33,341 bases of DNA from Comamonas sp. lk (GTDB lineage Bacteria; Pseudomonadota; Gammaproteobacteria; Burkholderiales; Burkholderiaceae_C), in the NCBI GenBank assembly GCA_945898115.1, contig CAMDHS010000004.1, positions 1 through 33,341 of the forward strand, read 5' to 3'. Numbering within the stretch: the stretch's first letter is position 1; the number at the start of each line of letters is the position of its first letter. Below the pieces are notes generated by a model. That model was not told the DNA's origin, did not search any database, and worked only from the letters and a program-made list of their open reading frames with translations. The position numbers and the translations under genes were made by a program. Shown one piece after another: positions 8,417 through 18,338 of this stretch.

Positions 8417-8439
8417 TATACCATACGTCATATTAAATT
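8417..8439. promoter_or_regulatory. Candidate operator copy 2 (upstream of tetR)
   Basis: TATACCATACGTCATATTAAATT; 17/23 identical to 7593-7615; overlaps TATAAA (-10-like) on the minus strand. Confidence 0.5.
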
Positions 8440-8459
8440 AGTTTGACTTTGCTCAACTT

Positions 8460-8479
8460 GCGCCTTTTTAGGAAGGCGC
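8460..8479. repeat. Perfect hairpin GCGCCTT-TTTAGG-AAGGCGC
   Basis: 7-bp perfect stem, 6-nt loop, between the operator-like site and the small plus-strand ORF. Confidence 0.6.
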
Positions 8480-8515
8480 TGACGTTTCAACCTTGATAAA
8501 TCATTGGAGATAAAC

Positions 8516-8658
8516 ATGCAGAAAATAGCGCAGCAAGACGACTTGAAATCCACTCTGAAAAAATCGTAAGCGGCACCTCTTTGGCGCTTTTGGTGAGCAA
8601 TGCCTGGGCCGACGGGGTTACCAATTGCGCTTTATTTCAAACCGCAGCTTGCAAATAG
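8516..8658 (+). pseudogene. Frameshifted small secreted-peptide gene or remnant of an exported protein gene
   Basis: GGAG-ATAAAC-ATG start; frame 1 MQKIAQQDDLKSTLKKS* ends at 8569. A -1 shift at the A6 run continues as ...KKIVSGTSLALLVSNAWADGVTNCALFQTAACK* (stop 8656-8658), which resembles a signal peptide with an AWA|D cleavage site. Confidence 0.5.
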
Positions 8659-8660
8659 CC

Positions 8661-8698
8661 AAAAAAAAGCGAGCACCACACGCAGGCGGTGCTCGCTT
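8661..8698 (-). terminator. Rho-independent terminator for htpX
   Basis: AAGCGAGCACC...GGTGCTCGCTT stem; on the minus strand followed by a run of T. Confidence 0.85.
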
Positions 8699-8720
8699 AG
8701 GCGGCAATCAGCCCCAAGAA

Positions 8721-9590
8721 TTAGCTATTTTGCAAAGCCGCAATGCGCTCTTCAATCGGCGGGTGGGTGCTAAAGAGCTGGCCTATGCCCCCAGCAATGC
8801 CAAAGGCCGCCACGCTTTTTGGCAGCTCGCCGGTGTGCAGGCCGCCCAGGCGCGCCAGTGCGTTGACCATGGGCTGCTTGCGCCCCATCAACTGCGCCGC
8901 ACCCGCGTCCGCCCGAAACTCGCGGTGGCGCGAAAACCAGGCCACCACGATGGCCGCAGCAAAGCCAAGCACAATGTCGAGCACGATGGTGCTAATCCAG
9001 TAACCCATGCCGGGGCCGGTGTCGCGGTCGTCGCCCTTGCGCAAAAAGCTGTCCACCGCGTAGCTAATCACGCGGCTCAAAAACACCACAAAGGTGTTCA
9101 TCACGCCCTGGATCAGCGTCATGGTGACCATATCGCCATTGGCGATGTGGGCGACTTCATGGGCGATGACGGCTTCGACCTCTTCGCGCGTCATGCCTTG
9201 CAGCAAACCGGTAGACACCGCCACCAAGGCCGAGTTTTTGAACGCGCCCGTGGCAAAGGCGTTGGCGTCGCCCTCAAAAATACCGACCTCGGGCATGCCG
9301 ATCTGCGCCTTGTCTGCAAATTTGCGCACGGTGTCCACAATCCATGCTTCGTCGGCGTTTTGCGGCTGTTCGATCACGCGCACGCCCGAACTCCACTTGG
9401 CCAATGGCTTGCTGATCAAGAGCGAGATGAACGCACCGCCAAAGCCCATGATCAGCGCGTAGCCCATCAAGGCGCCCAAATTCAAGCCGTTGGCGGTGAG
9501 GTAGCGGTTCACGCCCAGAAAGCTGGCCGCCATTCCCAGCACCACCACTACCATCACGTTGGTCAGCACAAACAACAAGATACGTTTCAT
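8721..9590 (-). CDS. htpX: Protease HtpX (M48 membrane metalloprotease)
   Basis: [19 protein letters not shown]..., zinc motif [54 protein letters not shown] before ATG 9590. Confidence 0.96.
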   Translation of the reverse strand: MKRILLFVLTNVMVVVVLGMAASFLGVNRYLTANGLNLGALMGYALIMGFGGAFISLLISKPLAKWSSGVRVIEQPQNADEAWIVDTVRKFADKAQIGMPEVGIFEGDANAFATGAFKNSALVAVSTGLLQGMTREEVEAVIAHEVAHIANGDMVTMTLIQGVMNTFVVFLSRVISYAVDSFLRKGDDRDTGPGMGYWISTIVLDIVLGFAAAIVVAWFSRHREFRADAGAAQLMGRKQPMVNALARLGGLHTGELPKSVAAFGIAGGIGQLFSTHPPIEERIAALQNS

Positions 9591-9714
9591 AAAAATAGCC
9601 TTCTTCAACAGTCAAAGTCCCCGAATCCATGCAGGGCGTTGAAGGGCATAGTAGGGCCGGATCCGCCAAACACAAGCGAAGTGCCCGTTTTTGGGCCCAG
9701 GAAAACTGCGGCTT

Positions 9715-10512
9715 TTAGCGCGCTTCCACCAGCGCGCGCGGCGCGCGAAACACGGCAGGGTCGTCGTAAAAAACGGACTCGGCGTTGGCCGCCCACCAAC
9801 CCGGCACACCCAGCACTGGCAAATGGGCAAAGGGTTTGGCGGCGAGCTTGGCGGCGCTCAGGTCGTAGGCCATCCAGGCGTCCATGGCGGCTAGGCCAGG
9901 TGCGCTGGCGTGCACGCGGTAGACATGGGCGGTAATTCCCTTGCGCGGCACAACCAGCTTTTCCAGCAGCGCGTGCCCAAATAAGACCAGTTGTGCCTGC
10001 GCCCATAGCGGGCGCAGGGTAATAAACAGGTGCGTCCAGTCCTTGGCCACCAGCGCGTCCCACAGGGCATCGGGCGCTTGCAAAAAGGCGGCGTTTTCGT
10101 CAAACACGGTAATGCCGTCGCGCGCCGGACCGCGCACGCTGTGGATGCCGCTGCGCGCAATTTGCTCGGCCTGCAGCACGTTGAGCCGTGTTTTGGTGTG
10201 GGGAAAATGCAGCCAGCACAGGCCGTTGAAAAAGTCGTGCAAGCCCTCGCGCGTGGGCACCTGGCGCGTGCGGCAGATGAAAGCCTCATAGGCCTCGCCC
10301 GCTGGCAGCGCCTGCTGGGACACAAAGCGCACCGGGCAAGCCGAACCGGCAAGGTTGCCGGGCGCGCCGTGGACGCTCTGCGCGCTATGGTCATTCAGCG
10401 CCTGCGCGCTGCCGGCGCCCGCCAGCGCTTGTGCGGCCAGCGTCTGCCCTTGGGCGCGCCAGGGCGCCAGCCAAGGCGCGGCCCAGTCGATGGCGTCTAG
10501 CTCAGGCGCCAC
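9715..10512 (-). CDS. DUF3025 domain-containing protein
   Basis: [50 protein letters not shown] start at 10512 proposed, overlapping the pyrC stop. Confidence 0.8.
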   Translation of the reverse strand: MAPELDAIDWAAPWLAPWRAQGQTLAAQALAGAGSAQALNDHSAQSVHGAPGNLAGSACPVRFVSQQALPAGEAYEAFICRTRQVPTREGLHDFFNGLCWLHFPHTKTRLNVLQAEQIARSGIHSVRGPARDGITVFDENAAFLQAPDALWDALVAKDWTHLFITLRPLWAQAQLVLFGHALLEKLVVPRKGITAHVYRVHASAPGLAAMDAWMAYDLSAAKLAAKPFAHLPVLGVPGWWAANAESVFYDDPAVFRAPRALVEAR

Positions 10513-11537
10513 TGCAGGGCTTCGCCACCGGCCAGGGGCTTGAGCACCGCGTCGCCAAAGGCGTAGGCCTCGGGTGGCGTCCAACTCTCGCGGCGCAGGG
10601 TAACTTTGCTGGCGTTGCGGGGCAAAGCGTAAAAGTCGGGGCCAAAAAAGCTGGCAAAGCCTTCCAGCCGGTCTAGCGCACCGGCGGCCTCAAAGGCCTG
10701 GGCGTAGAGCTCAATGGCGGCGTGCGCGGTATAGCAGCCAGCGCAGCCGCTGGCGTGCTCCTTAAGGTGCGCGGCGTGGGGCGCGCTGTCGGTGCCCAAG
10801 AAGAACTGGGGCGAGCCGCTGGTGGCGGCCTCAATCAGCGCCAGCCGGTGGGTTTCGCGCTTCAAGACCGGCAGGCAGTAGTAATGCGGGCGAATGCCGC
10901 CTTTGAAAATCGCGTTGCGGTTGTACAGCAGGTGGTGCGCGGTAATGGTGGCCGCGGTGAGCGGACCTGCGCTTTGCACGTACTGCGCTGCATCTTTCGT
11001 GGTGATGTGCTCAAACACGATTTTCAGGCCTGGAAAATCGCGGCGCAGCGGAATGAGCTGCCGGTCAATGAACACCGCCTCGCGGTCAAACAAGTCCACT
11101 TCGCCATCGGTCACCTCGCCATGCACCAAGAGCGGCATATCCGCGCGCTGCATGGCCTCGAGCGTGGGATAGGTGTGGCGCAAATCAGTCACACCCGCGT
11201 CGCTGTTGGTGGTGGCGCCGGCCGGATAGAGCTTGACAGCCACGACACCAGCGTCTTTGGCGCGGGCGATCTCGTCGGGCGGCAGCTTGTCGGTCAGGTA
11301 CAGCGTCATCAGCGGCTCAAAGTCCACGCCCGCCGGCACGGCGGCCAGAATGCGCGCGCGGTAGGCCAGGGCCTGCTGCGCGGTGGTCACAGGTGGCTTG
11401 AGGTTGGGCATGACCACGGCGCGGCCAAACTGGGCGGCGGTGTGCGGCACCACGGTGGTCAGCGCCTGGCCGTCGCGCAGGTGCACGTGCCAGTCGTCGG
11501 GGCGGGTCAGGGTCAGGGTGGGGGCCGTGGGGGTCAT
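10497..11537 (-). CDS. pyrC: Dihydroorotase (class II, homodimeric)
   Basis: [59 protein letters not shown]; start ATG at 11537 inside the longer ORF. Confidence 0.96.
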   Translation of the reverse strand: MTPTAPTLTLTRPDDWHVHLRDGQALTTVVPHTAAQFGRAVVMPNLKPPVTTAQQALAYRARILAAVPAGVDFEPLMTLYLTDKLPPDEIARAKDAGVVAVKLYPAGATTNSDAGVTDLRHTYPTLEAMQRADMPLLVHGEVTDGEVDLFDREAVFIDRQLIPLRRDFPGLKIVFEHITTKDAAQYVQSAGPLTAATITAHHLLYNRNAIFKGGIRPHYYCLPVLKRETHRLALIEAATSGSPQFFLGTDSAPHAAHLKEHASGCAGCYTAHAAIELYAQAFEAAGALDRLEGFASFFGPDFYALPRNASKVTLRRESWTPPEAYAFGDAVLKPLAGGEALQWRLS

Positions 11538-11673
11538 AGCGTGGGCAATGTCGAAAAAGCGGGGCACGAGGAAGAGTTCAGGCGCAGCGGCGCCCATGCA
11601 AGGGCTATTGTCCCAGAGCTTGCCCAGCCGCTAACGGGGCCAGGCGCCGAGGGCGCACCGCAAGACGCCGTTT

Positions 11674-12645
11674 TCAGGTCGTGTGGCTGGAGCGCAAATA
11701 GTCCCACAGCGCCTGCGCACTGTGGTGGGCCTCGCTGGCGGGCACGCGCTGGGGCGTGGCGCCTGGGCGGTGCTGCTCGGTGATATGGGGCCGCTCGCGG
11801 TAGGCGCGCACTTCCATGGTGATCTGCATCGTGGCCAGCTCGGGCGGCAGGGCGCTGACCAGTTTGTGCGCGAGCAGCTCGTTTTGTACCGCGCTATGCG
11901 GCAAAAAGGCCACGCCATGGCCTTCGAGCGCCATGGCCTTGAGACCCTCGGCCATGTCAGTCTCATAGACACGGTCGAGGTGGATGGCCGCAGGCGCGCC
12001 CTTCAGGATCAAGTCCACCATCTGCCCCAGGTAAGCGCCTTCGGCATACGCCAGGTAGGGCAGCGGCTGGCCCGGTTTGCCGGGCAGCCGGAACAGCGGC
12101 GCGCCATGGGCATCAGGCTTGGCGTAGGGCGCGAGCACTTCCTGGCCCAGGCTGACCATGTCAAAACGGTCAGCGCCCAATTGGTAGGGCTGCGAGGGGT
12201 GGTGGTAGGCGATGAGCACGTCGCAATTGCCTTCGACCAGGCGGGTCACGGCATCGTGCACATTGAGCGCAATCAGGCGGCTTTTAATCGGCCCGAAGTG
12301 CTCCCGCAAGCCCGAGACCCAAGCCGGAAAGAAGGTAAAGGCCAGCGTGTGCGGCACGGCAAATTCCACCACGTCCTGACCCGGCGCGGTGTGGCCGCGC
12401 AGCATGGCGCGCGTGGTTTGCAGGGCTTGCAGCACTTCAAGCGCCTGCTCATAGAGCGTGGCACCCGCAGCTGTCAGGCGTGTGGGGTAGGAGCTGCGGT
12501 CCACCAAGTCCACCCCGGCCCAGGCTTCGAGCGACTGGATGCGGCGCGAAAACGCCGGCTGGGTGACGTGGCGCAGTTGGGCGGAGCGGCTGAAACTCCG
12601 GGTTTCAGCGAGCGAGACAAAGTCTTCGAGCCATTTGGTTTCCAT
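11674..12645 (-). CDS. LysR-family transcriptional regulator
   Basis: N-terminal HTH METKWLEDFVSLAETRSFSRSAQLRHVTQPAFSRRIQSLEAWAGVDLVDRSSYPTRLTAAG. Confidence 0.95.
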   Translation of the reverse strand: METKWLEDFVSLAETRSFSRSAQLRHVTQPAFSRRIQSLEAWAGVDLVDRSSYPTRLTAAGATLYEQALEVLQALQTTRAMLRGHTAPGQDVVEFAVPHTLAFTFFPAWVSGLREHFGPIKSRLIALNVHDAVTRLVEGNCDVLIAYHHPSQPYQLGADRFDMVSLGQEVLAPYAKPDAHGAPLFRLPGKPGQPLPYLAYAEGAYLGQMVDLILKGAPAAIHLDRVYETDMAEGLKAMALEGHGVAFLPHSAVQNELLAHKLVSALPPELATMQITMEVRAYRERPHITEQHRPGATPQRVPASEAHHSAQALWDYLRSSHTT

Positions 12646-12748
12646 CGGTCAAATTATGGCCGCTGGCGGGCGGCAGTCTGCGAGGCCTGCGCGCGCACCT
12701 TTAAGCATCGGTTTAGGCCCCGTTCAAATGGCGAGATCTGGGCGTGAT

Positions 12749-13078
12749 TCAGCGCAGTTTTGTTGCGGGCCTTTTGGGCGCCTTGGGCTTGGGTGGGGGC
12801 AGTGCATCCAGCGTGGCGCGCACGATTTGGTGTAGCCAGTGGTGGTCATCCCAGTCGTCGGCGCAGAGCAGCAGGTGCGGCCGGGCTCCGGGAAAAGGTG
12901 CGCCTTCTGCGGGGTGCGTCATCAGCGCGCGGCCGGGCTCGGTGTCTTTCAGATAGAGCTGTTCATTGCACACCAGGCCCACCGGGCGGCCGTGGTAGTA
13001 AAGGCAGTATTCGCCAAACATCTTGCGCGCGCTGCAAACGCCGCCACTCTGGTCCAGCTGGTCAAGCAGGTAGTTCAT
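12749..13078 (-). CDS. TfoX/Sxy N-terminal domain protein
   Basis: LDQSGGVCSARKMFGEYCLYYHGRPVGLVCNEQLYLKDT; internal ATG 13078 preferred. Confidence 0.85.
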   Translation of the reverse strand: MNYLLDQLDQSGGVCSARKMFGEYCLYYHGRPVGLVCNEQLYLKDTEPGRALMTHPAEGAPFPGARPHLLLCADDWDDHHWLHQIVRATLDALPPPKPKAPKRPATKLR

Positions 13079-13122
13079 GGTGCTTTGCGATGTAGCGATG
13101 GCCTCGTCCTTTGCTGGGCCAG

Positions 13123-14982
13123 CTACTCGCCGCTTTGCTGCAAGGCCCACATCTGGGCGTAGCGGCCCTGGGCTTGCAGCAGTTCGGCATGGCTGCCGCG
13201 CTCGATGATGCGCCCGGCGTCCATCACCAAAATCATGTGTGCGTCCACCACGGTGGACAGGCGGTGCGCGATCACCAGCGTGGTTTTGTTCTGCGCCACG
13301 CGGGCGAGCTCGGCCTGGATGGCGCGTTCGTTGGCGGAGTCCAGGGCGCTGGTGGCTTCGTCAAAAATCAGGATGGGCGGGTTTTTGAGCAAGGTGCGCG
13401 CAATGGCCACGCGCTGCTTTTCGCCGCCCGAGAGCTTGAGCCCGCGCTCGCCCACCATGGTGTCGTAGCCCGCAGGCGTGCTGGCAATAAAGGCGTCGAT
13501 GTGCGCGGCGCGCGCGGCGGCCTGCACTTCGGCCAGGCTGCTGCCGGGCCTGCCATAGGCAATGTTGTATTGCAACGTGTCGTTGAACAGCACCGTGTCT
13601 TGCGGCACGATGCCAATGGCCGCGCGCAGGCTGGCCTGCGTCAGGGTGCGCAGGTCTTGGCCCGCCACCGCAATACTGCCTTGCTGAACATCGTAAAAGC
13701 GGTACAAGAGCCGCGCCAGCGTGGACTTGCCCGAACCCGAGGGCCCGACCACGGCCACGGTTTTGCCCGCCGGAATCTCGAAGCTGATGTCATGAAGGAT
13801 GGTGCGCGCCGGGTCGTAGGCAAAGCCCACGTGTTCAAAACGCACGCTGGCGCTGGCCGCGCCCTGGGGCAGTTGCAGCGCGTGGGCATCGGGCGCGTCG
13901 GCAATCTCTTGCTCGCGCTCGAGCAGGGTGAACATTTTTTCCAGGTCCAGCAGGTTTTGCTTGAGCTCGCGGTATATCGCACCCAAAAAATTGAGCGGTA
14001 TGTAGATCTGGATCATGAAGGCGTTAACCATCACCAGGTCGCCCAACGTCATGCGCCCATCGACCACGCCCTGGGTGGCGCGCCAGAGCATGGCCACCAG
14101 GCCGCTGGCAATGATGAGCTGCTGGCCGGCATTCAAAATACTCAGGGTGCGCTGGCTCTTGAGCGCGGCCTGGCGGTAGCGCTCCAGGTTGTCGTCGTAG
14201 CGCTGGGCTTCAAATTCTTCGTTGTTGAAGTATTTAACCGTCTCAAAATTGAGCAGCGAATCGATGGCGCGGGTGTGGGCTTTGGAATCTAGCTCGTTCA
14301 TGCGCTTGCGAAACTGGGTGCGCCACTCGGTCATGGTGATGGTAAAGCCGATGTACAGCACCAAGGCCATAACGGTAATGCCGGCAAACCAAACGTCAAA
14401 CTTGACCGCCAGCAGCGTGAGCACCAGGCCCACCTCGATCAAGGTGGGGATGATGCTGTAAAGCGAATACGAGACCAGCGAATGCACCGCACGCGTGCCG
14501 CGCTCGATATCGCGCGTCATGCCGCCAGTCTGGCGGTCCAGGTGAAAACGCAGGCTCATGGCGTGCAAATGGCGAAAAACTCCCAGCGAGATGCTGCGCG
14601 CAGCGCCCTCGGTGGCTTTGGAAAACACCAGGTCGCGCAGCTCGGCAAACAGCGAGGTAGACAGGCGCAGCGCCGCATAGGCCACCAGCAAAGCCACCGG
14701 CACCACCAACACTGCTGCCGCTTCGCCGGGCTTGGCGCCCATGGTGTCGACCAGGGTTTTGAGCAAGAGTGGCACGCCCACATTGGCAACCTTGGCGCCA
14801 ATCATCAGCGAGAGCGCCGCAATTACCCGCCATTTGTAGGCCCACAGGTAGGGGAACAGGCGCTGCAAAGTGCTCCAGTCGCTGGCCTTGAGACTGGTGG
14901 GCGTAGCAGCTACCGCGCCTGAAGCCAGTGGTGCGTGGCGGGGGGAATCGGCGGAAGGGCCAAATGAGCGCATGGGGGACAA
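13123..14982 (-). CDS. ABC transporter, fused permease/ATPase, ATM1/HMT1-like
   Basis: ATM1-like [35 protein letters not shown]; Walker [10 protein letters not shown], signature [16 protein letters not shown], Walker [13 protein letters not shown]. Start 14982 or 14973. Confidence 0.93.
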   Translation of the reverse strand: MSPMRSFGPSADSPRHAPLASGAVAATPTSLKASDWSTLQRLFPYLWAYKWRVIAALSLMIGAKVANVGVPLLLKTLVDTMGAKPGEAAAVLVVPVALLVAYAALRLSTSLFAELRDLVFSKATEGAARSISLGVFRHLHAMSLRFHLDRQTGGMTRDIERGTRAVHSLVSYSLYSIIPTLIEVGLVLTLLAVKFDVWFAGITVMALVLYIGFTITMTEWRTQFRKRMNELDSKAHTRAIDSLLNFETVKYFNNEEFEAQRYDDNLERYRQAALKSQRTLSILNAGQQLIIASGLVAMLWRATQGVVDGRMTLGDLVMVNAFMIQIYIPLNFLGAIYRELKQNLLDLEKMFTLLEREQEIADAPDAHALQLPQGAASASVRFEHVGFAYDPARTILHDISFEIPAGKTVAVVGPSGSGKSTLARLLYRFYDVQQGSIAVAGQDLRTLTQASLRAAIGIVPQDTVLFNDTLQYNIAYGRPGSSLAEVQAAARAAHIDAFIASTPAGYDTMVGERGLKLSGGEKQRVAIARTLLKNPPILIFDEATSALDSANERAIQAELARVAQNKTTLVIAHRLSTVVDAHMILVMDAGRIIERGSHAELLQAQGRYAQMWALQQSGE

Positions 14983-15010
14983 TTCAAAACATCAAACTCC
15001 GATTGTGCCC

Positions 15011-15433
15011 ATGTCCACACTGCCCCAACCTACGCCTCCTGCCGCCACCGTAGAGCTGCCCACCGACCAGGTGCTGGTGCTGAAAGTCATTCCCATGCCC
15101 GGCGACTGCAACGCCAACGGCGATATTTTTGGCGGTTGGGTGATGGCCCAGGTGGACCTGGCGGGCTCGGTGCTGCCCGCGCGCTATGCCCAGGGCCGTA
15201 TGGCCACGGTGGCGGTGAACGAATTTATCTTCAAGCAGCCGGTGCGGGTGGGCGACATCTTGTCTTTCTTTTCCAAAGTCACGCGCATCGGGCGCACTTC
15301 GATCACCGTCAAGGTGGAAGTGTTTGCCGAGAGTTTCCGCACGCAAGGCAGTTACATCAAAGTGACCGAAGCCCTTGTCACCTATGTGGCCATTGACGAA
15401 GAGGGACGCCCGCGCGAAATACCAAAGTCCTGA
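15011..15433 (+). CDS. Acyl-CoA thioesterase, YciA-like hotdog fold
   Basis: VIPMPGDCNANGDIFGGWVMAQVDLAGSVLPARYAQGRMATVAVNEFIFKQPVRVGDILSFFSKV. Confidence 0.9.
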   Translation: MSTLPQPTPPAATVELPTDQVLVLKVIPMPGDCNANGDIFGGWVMAQVDLAGSVLPARYAQGRMATVAVNEFIFKQPVRVGDILSFFSKVTRIGRTSITVKVEVFAESFRTQGSYIKVTEALVTYVAIDEEGRPREIPKS

Positions 15434-15542
15434 GGAGACGCACCGCGTCAATCTGAAAAATTGTCGCCAAGTCAGTAAGAACCCTATCAACAATTTCACA
15501 CCTTGACGCTATAACCTCACTGCACAACACAGGGAGGTAAGG

Positions 15543-16418
15543 GTGCAGTTTTTTCAATTGCTGATTAGCGGCGTGGCGCAGGGCTGTATCTACGGGCTGA
15601 TCGCCATGGGCTTTGTGCTCATCTACAAAGCCACCGAGACCGTGAGCTTCGCCCAGGGCGAGTTGATGATGCTAGGTGCCTTTGCCGGCTTGGTGGGCAT
15701 GACCATGCTGGGTCTGCCCTATTGGGTGTCGGTCTTGGGTGCGGTGCTCGGTCTGGCCTTGCTCGGCGGTCTGATTGAATTTGCCGTCATCCGCCCGATT
15801 TTGGGCCAGCCGGCTTTTTCCATCGTCATGCTGACCATCGGCATTGGCTACGTGGCGCGCGGGCTGATCACCATGATTCCGGGCATTGGCACCGATACCC
15901 TGGCGCTGCCCGTGCCCTACAAAGACGAGATCTGGCGCGTGGCCGGCTTGGTTCTCAACGTCGAGCAGATGGTGGTAATTGCCGCCACCGGCGTGCTGTG
16001 CGTACTGCTGTTTGCGTTATTTCGCTACAGCAAACTGGGCATCGCCATGCAGGCGGCCTCGCAAAACCAACTTGCCGCTTATTACATGGGCATTCCTGTC
16101 AAGCGGCTCAATGGCATTGCCTGGGGCCTGGCCGCAGCCGTGGCCTGCCTGGCGGGCCTGCTGCTGGCTCCCATTACTTTTGTGCACGCAAATATGGGCT
16201 TTATTGGCCTGAAGGCTTTTCCAGCCGCAGTGGTGGGCGGCTTTGGCAGCCTGCCCGGCGCGATTGTGGGCGGGGTGGTGATTGGGGTGGTTGAGTCTTT
16301 CTCCGGCTTTTATTTGCCCGACGGCTTTAAGGACACCGCCGCCTACATCGTGGTGCTGGTGATGCTGATGGTCAAACCCAACGGCCTGTTTGGCGAAAAA
16401 CTGCGCAAAAAGGTCTGA
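15543..16418 (+). CDS. livH: Branched-chain amino acid-type ABC transporter permease (LivH-like)
   Basis: GTG start after GGGAGGTAAGG; GVAQGCIYGLIAMGFVLIYKATETVSFAQGELMMLGAF. Confidence 0.93.
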   Translation: MQFFQLLISGVAQGCIYGLIAMGFVLIYKATETVSFAQGELMMLGAFAGLVGMTMLGLPYWVSVLGAVLGLALLGGLIEFAVIRPILGQPAFSIVMLTIGIGYVARGLITMIPGIGTDTLALPVPYKDEIWRVAGLVLNVEQMVVIAATGVLCVLLFALFRYSKLGIAMQAASQNQLAAYYMGIPVKRLNGIAWGLAAAVACLAGLLLAPITFVHANMGFIGLKAFPAAVVGGFGSLPGAIVGGVVIGVVESFSGFYLPDGFKDTAAYIVVLVMLMVKPNGLFGEKLRKKV

Positions 16419-16419
16419 C

Positions 16420-17496
16420 ATGCGTTTCATATTCAAAACTGATTACCGGCAAGACCTTGAACTTGCCAAACACGGCGGCCACCTGCTTTGGTATGGCGTG
16501 CTGCTCTTGCTGCTGCTAGCCGCGCCCTGGCTGTTTACCGAATACTGGCTGGCGCAACTCACTTTTGTGCTGATTTACAGCATCGCGGCGCTGGGCATCA
16601 TGCTGTTGGCGGGCTTTACCGGCCTTTTTTCTTTGGGGCACGCGGCCTTTTTGGGCGTGGGCGCTTATACCCAGTCGGTGCTGACCAATGCCGGCGTGCC
16701 TTTCCCCATTGCCTTGGCCGGCGCCGGGGCGCTGTCGGCGGCTGTTGGCTGGGTGGTGGGCTTGCCTGCGCTGCGGGTCAAGGGTATTTACCTGGGTATG
16801 GCGACCTTGTCCTTTGGCTTTATTGTGGAAGAAGTGCTTGCGCGCTGGGAGTCTGTGACCGGCGGCAACGCGGGCATCCACATCAAAAAGCCCGACCTGT
16901 TTGGCTGGGTGCTAGAAACTGAAATCCAGTTTTACTTTTTATGCCTTGTCATTACAGTGGTGTCAACACTGGGCATTCTGAACCTGCTGCGTTCGCCCAC
17001 AGGGCGCGCTTTTGTGGCCATTCGCGATTCCGAGATTTCGGCCCAAAGCATGGGCATTCACTTGGCGCGCTACAAAACCCTGTCCTTTGCCATCTCTGCC
17101 GCATTGGCCGGCGTGGCCGGCGCTTTGTACGCACACAAGCTGCAATTCATCTCGCCCGACCAGTTCAACATCTTGCAGTCGATTGATTTGCTGTTGATGA
17201 TTGTGATTGGCGGCCTGGGCTCGGTGCATGGCGCTTTTCTGGGCGCGATTTTCCTGATCACCATGCCCCAGCTTATTGCCATGGTCAAAGACTACCTGCC
17301 GGCCGTGGTTGGCCAGGCGCCCGGCCTGCAGGGCCTGGTTTACGGCCTGGTGCTGATCGCCTTTGTGCTGTTTGAGCCCATGGGCCTGTACGGGCGCTGG
17401 CTCAAGGTGCGCACCTACTTCGAAATGTTTCCGTTCTACCGCAAGGGCATGTTCAAGCGGCAGAAATCCTTCCAAAAATCGGACCGCCTGAAATGA
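16420..17496 (+). CDS. livM: Branched-chain amino acid-type ABC transporter permease (LivM-like)
   Basis: AALGIMLLAGFTGLFSLGHAAFLGVGAYTQSVL...; internal ATG 16420 just after the livH stop. Confidence 0.93.
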   Translation: MRFIFKTDYRQDLELAKHGGHLLWYGVLLLLLLAAPWLFTEYWLAQLTFVLIYSIAALGIMLLAGFTGLFSLGHAAFLGVGAYTQSVLTNAGVPFPIALAGAGALSAAVGWVVGLPALRVKGIYLGMATLSFGFIVEEVLARWESVTGGNAGIHIKKPDLFGWVLETEIQFYFLCLVITVVSTLGILNLLRSPTGRAFVAIRDSEISAQSMGIHLARYKTLSFAISAALAGVAGALYAHKLQFISPDQFNILQSIDLLLMIVIGGLGSVHGAFLGAIFLITMPQLIAMVKDYLPAVVGQAPGLQGLVYGLVLIAFVLFEPMGLYGRWLKVRTYFEMFPFYRKGMFKRQKSFQKSDRLK

Positions 17497-18338
17497 CCGC
17501 GACCCTTTTATCGGCCAAGAATCTAAGCGTGCGCTTTGGCGGCGTGCTGGCAGTCAACAACGTGTCATTTGACGTCAAGCAGGGCGAGGTGTTCACCCTG
17601 ATCGGCCCCAACGGCGCGGGCAAAACGACGGTGTTCAACCTGATCAGCCGCATCTACACGCCCACCGCCGGCGATATTGATTACCTAGGCCCCAAAGGCC
17701 TGGTCAAGCTCACAGACCAGGCGCCGCAAAACGTGGCTGCGCTCGGCATTGCGCGCACCTTCCAGAACATTGAGCTGTTTGAACACGCCTCCGTGCTGCA
17801 CAACCTCTTGATCGGCCGCCACACGCACCGCCAAACCGGTTTTTGGCAAGACATCTTCTTCACGTCGGCCGCGCGCGAGGCCGAACTGCAGTCGCGCGAA
17901 AAAGCCGAAGAGGTGATTGACTTTTTGAACCTGCAGCACTACCGCGACACCTTTGTGGCTGGCCTGCCCTACGGCGTACGCAAGGTTGTTGAGATGGCGC
18001 GTGCCCTGTGCACAGAGCCCAAGCTACTGCTCCTGGACGAACCGTCCTCGGGCCTGAACGTGGAAGAAACCGACGACATGGCCTTCTGGATCCAGGACAT
18101 TCAGCAAGAACTCGGCATCAGCGTGCTGATGGTGGAACACGACATGGGCCTGGTGTCCAAGGTCTCCGACCGGGTGCTGGCCATGAACCAGGGCGAGGTA
18201 CTGGCCATGGGCACGCCGCGCGAGGTGCAAAACGACGCAGGGGTGATTGAGGCCTATTTAGGCTCGGAGGACGACGTGTCCTCTTTGCGCCGCCCCACGG
18301 GCGTCAGTCCGCGCACTGCTGCCGGAGGTGCGGTATGA
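17493..18338 (+). CDS. livG: ABC transporter ATP-binding protein (LivG-like)
   Basis: GPNGAGKTTVFNLISRIYTPTAGDI, GIARTFQNIELFEHASVLHNLLIGRH; ATGA overlap with livM. Confidence 0.94.
   Translation: MTATLLSAKNLSVRFGGVLAVNNVSFDVKQGEVFTLIGPNGAGKTTVFNLISRIYTPTAGDIDYLGPKGLVKLTDQAPQNVAALGIARTFQNIELFEHASVLHNLLIGRHTHRQTGFWQDIFFTSAAREAELQSREKAEEVIDFLNLQHYRDTFVAGLPYGVRKVVEMARALCTEPKLLLLDEPSSGLNVEETDDMAFWIQDIQQELGISVLMVEHDMGLVSKVSDRVLAMNQGEVLAMGTPREVQNDAGVIEAYLGSEDDVSSLRRPTGVSPRTAAGGAV

Noticed and set aside
8625-9935. 436-aa plus-strand ORF (His-rich) opposite htpX and DUF3025
   Set aside because: Antisense shadow ORF of GC-rich coding DNA; the minus strand has clear HtpX motifs and the translation has low-complexity composition with no recognisable domain.
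11683-12747. 354-aa plus-strand ORF opposite the LysR gene
   Set aside because: Shadow ORF; LysR HTH is clear on the other strand.
13111-14292. 393-aa plus-strand ORF opposite the ABC exporter
   Set aside because: Shadow of a well-supported ABC transporter gene; no domain seen.
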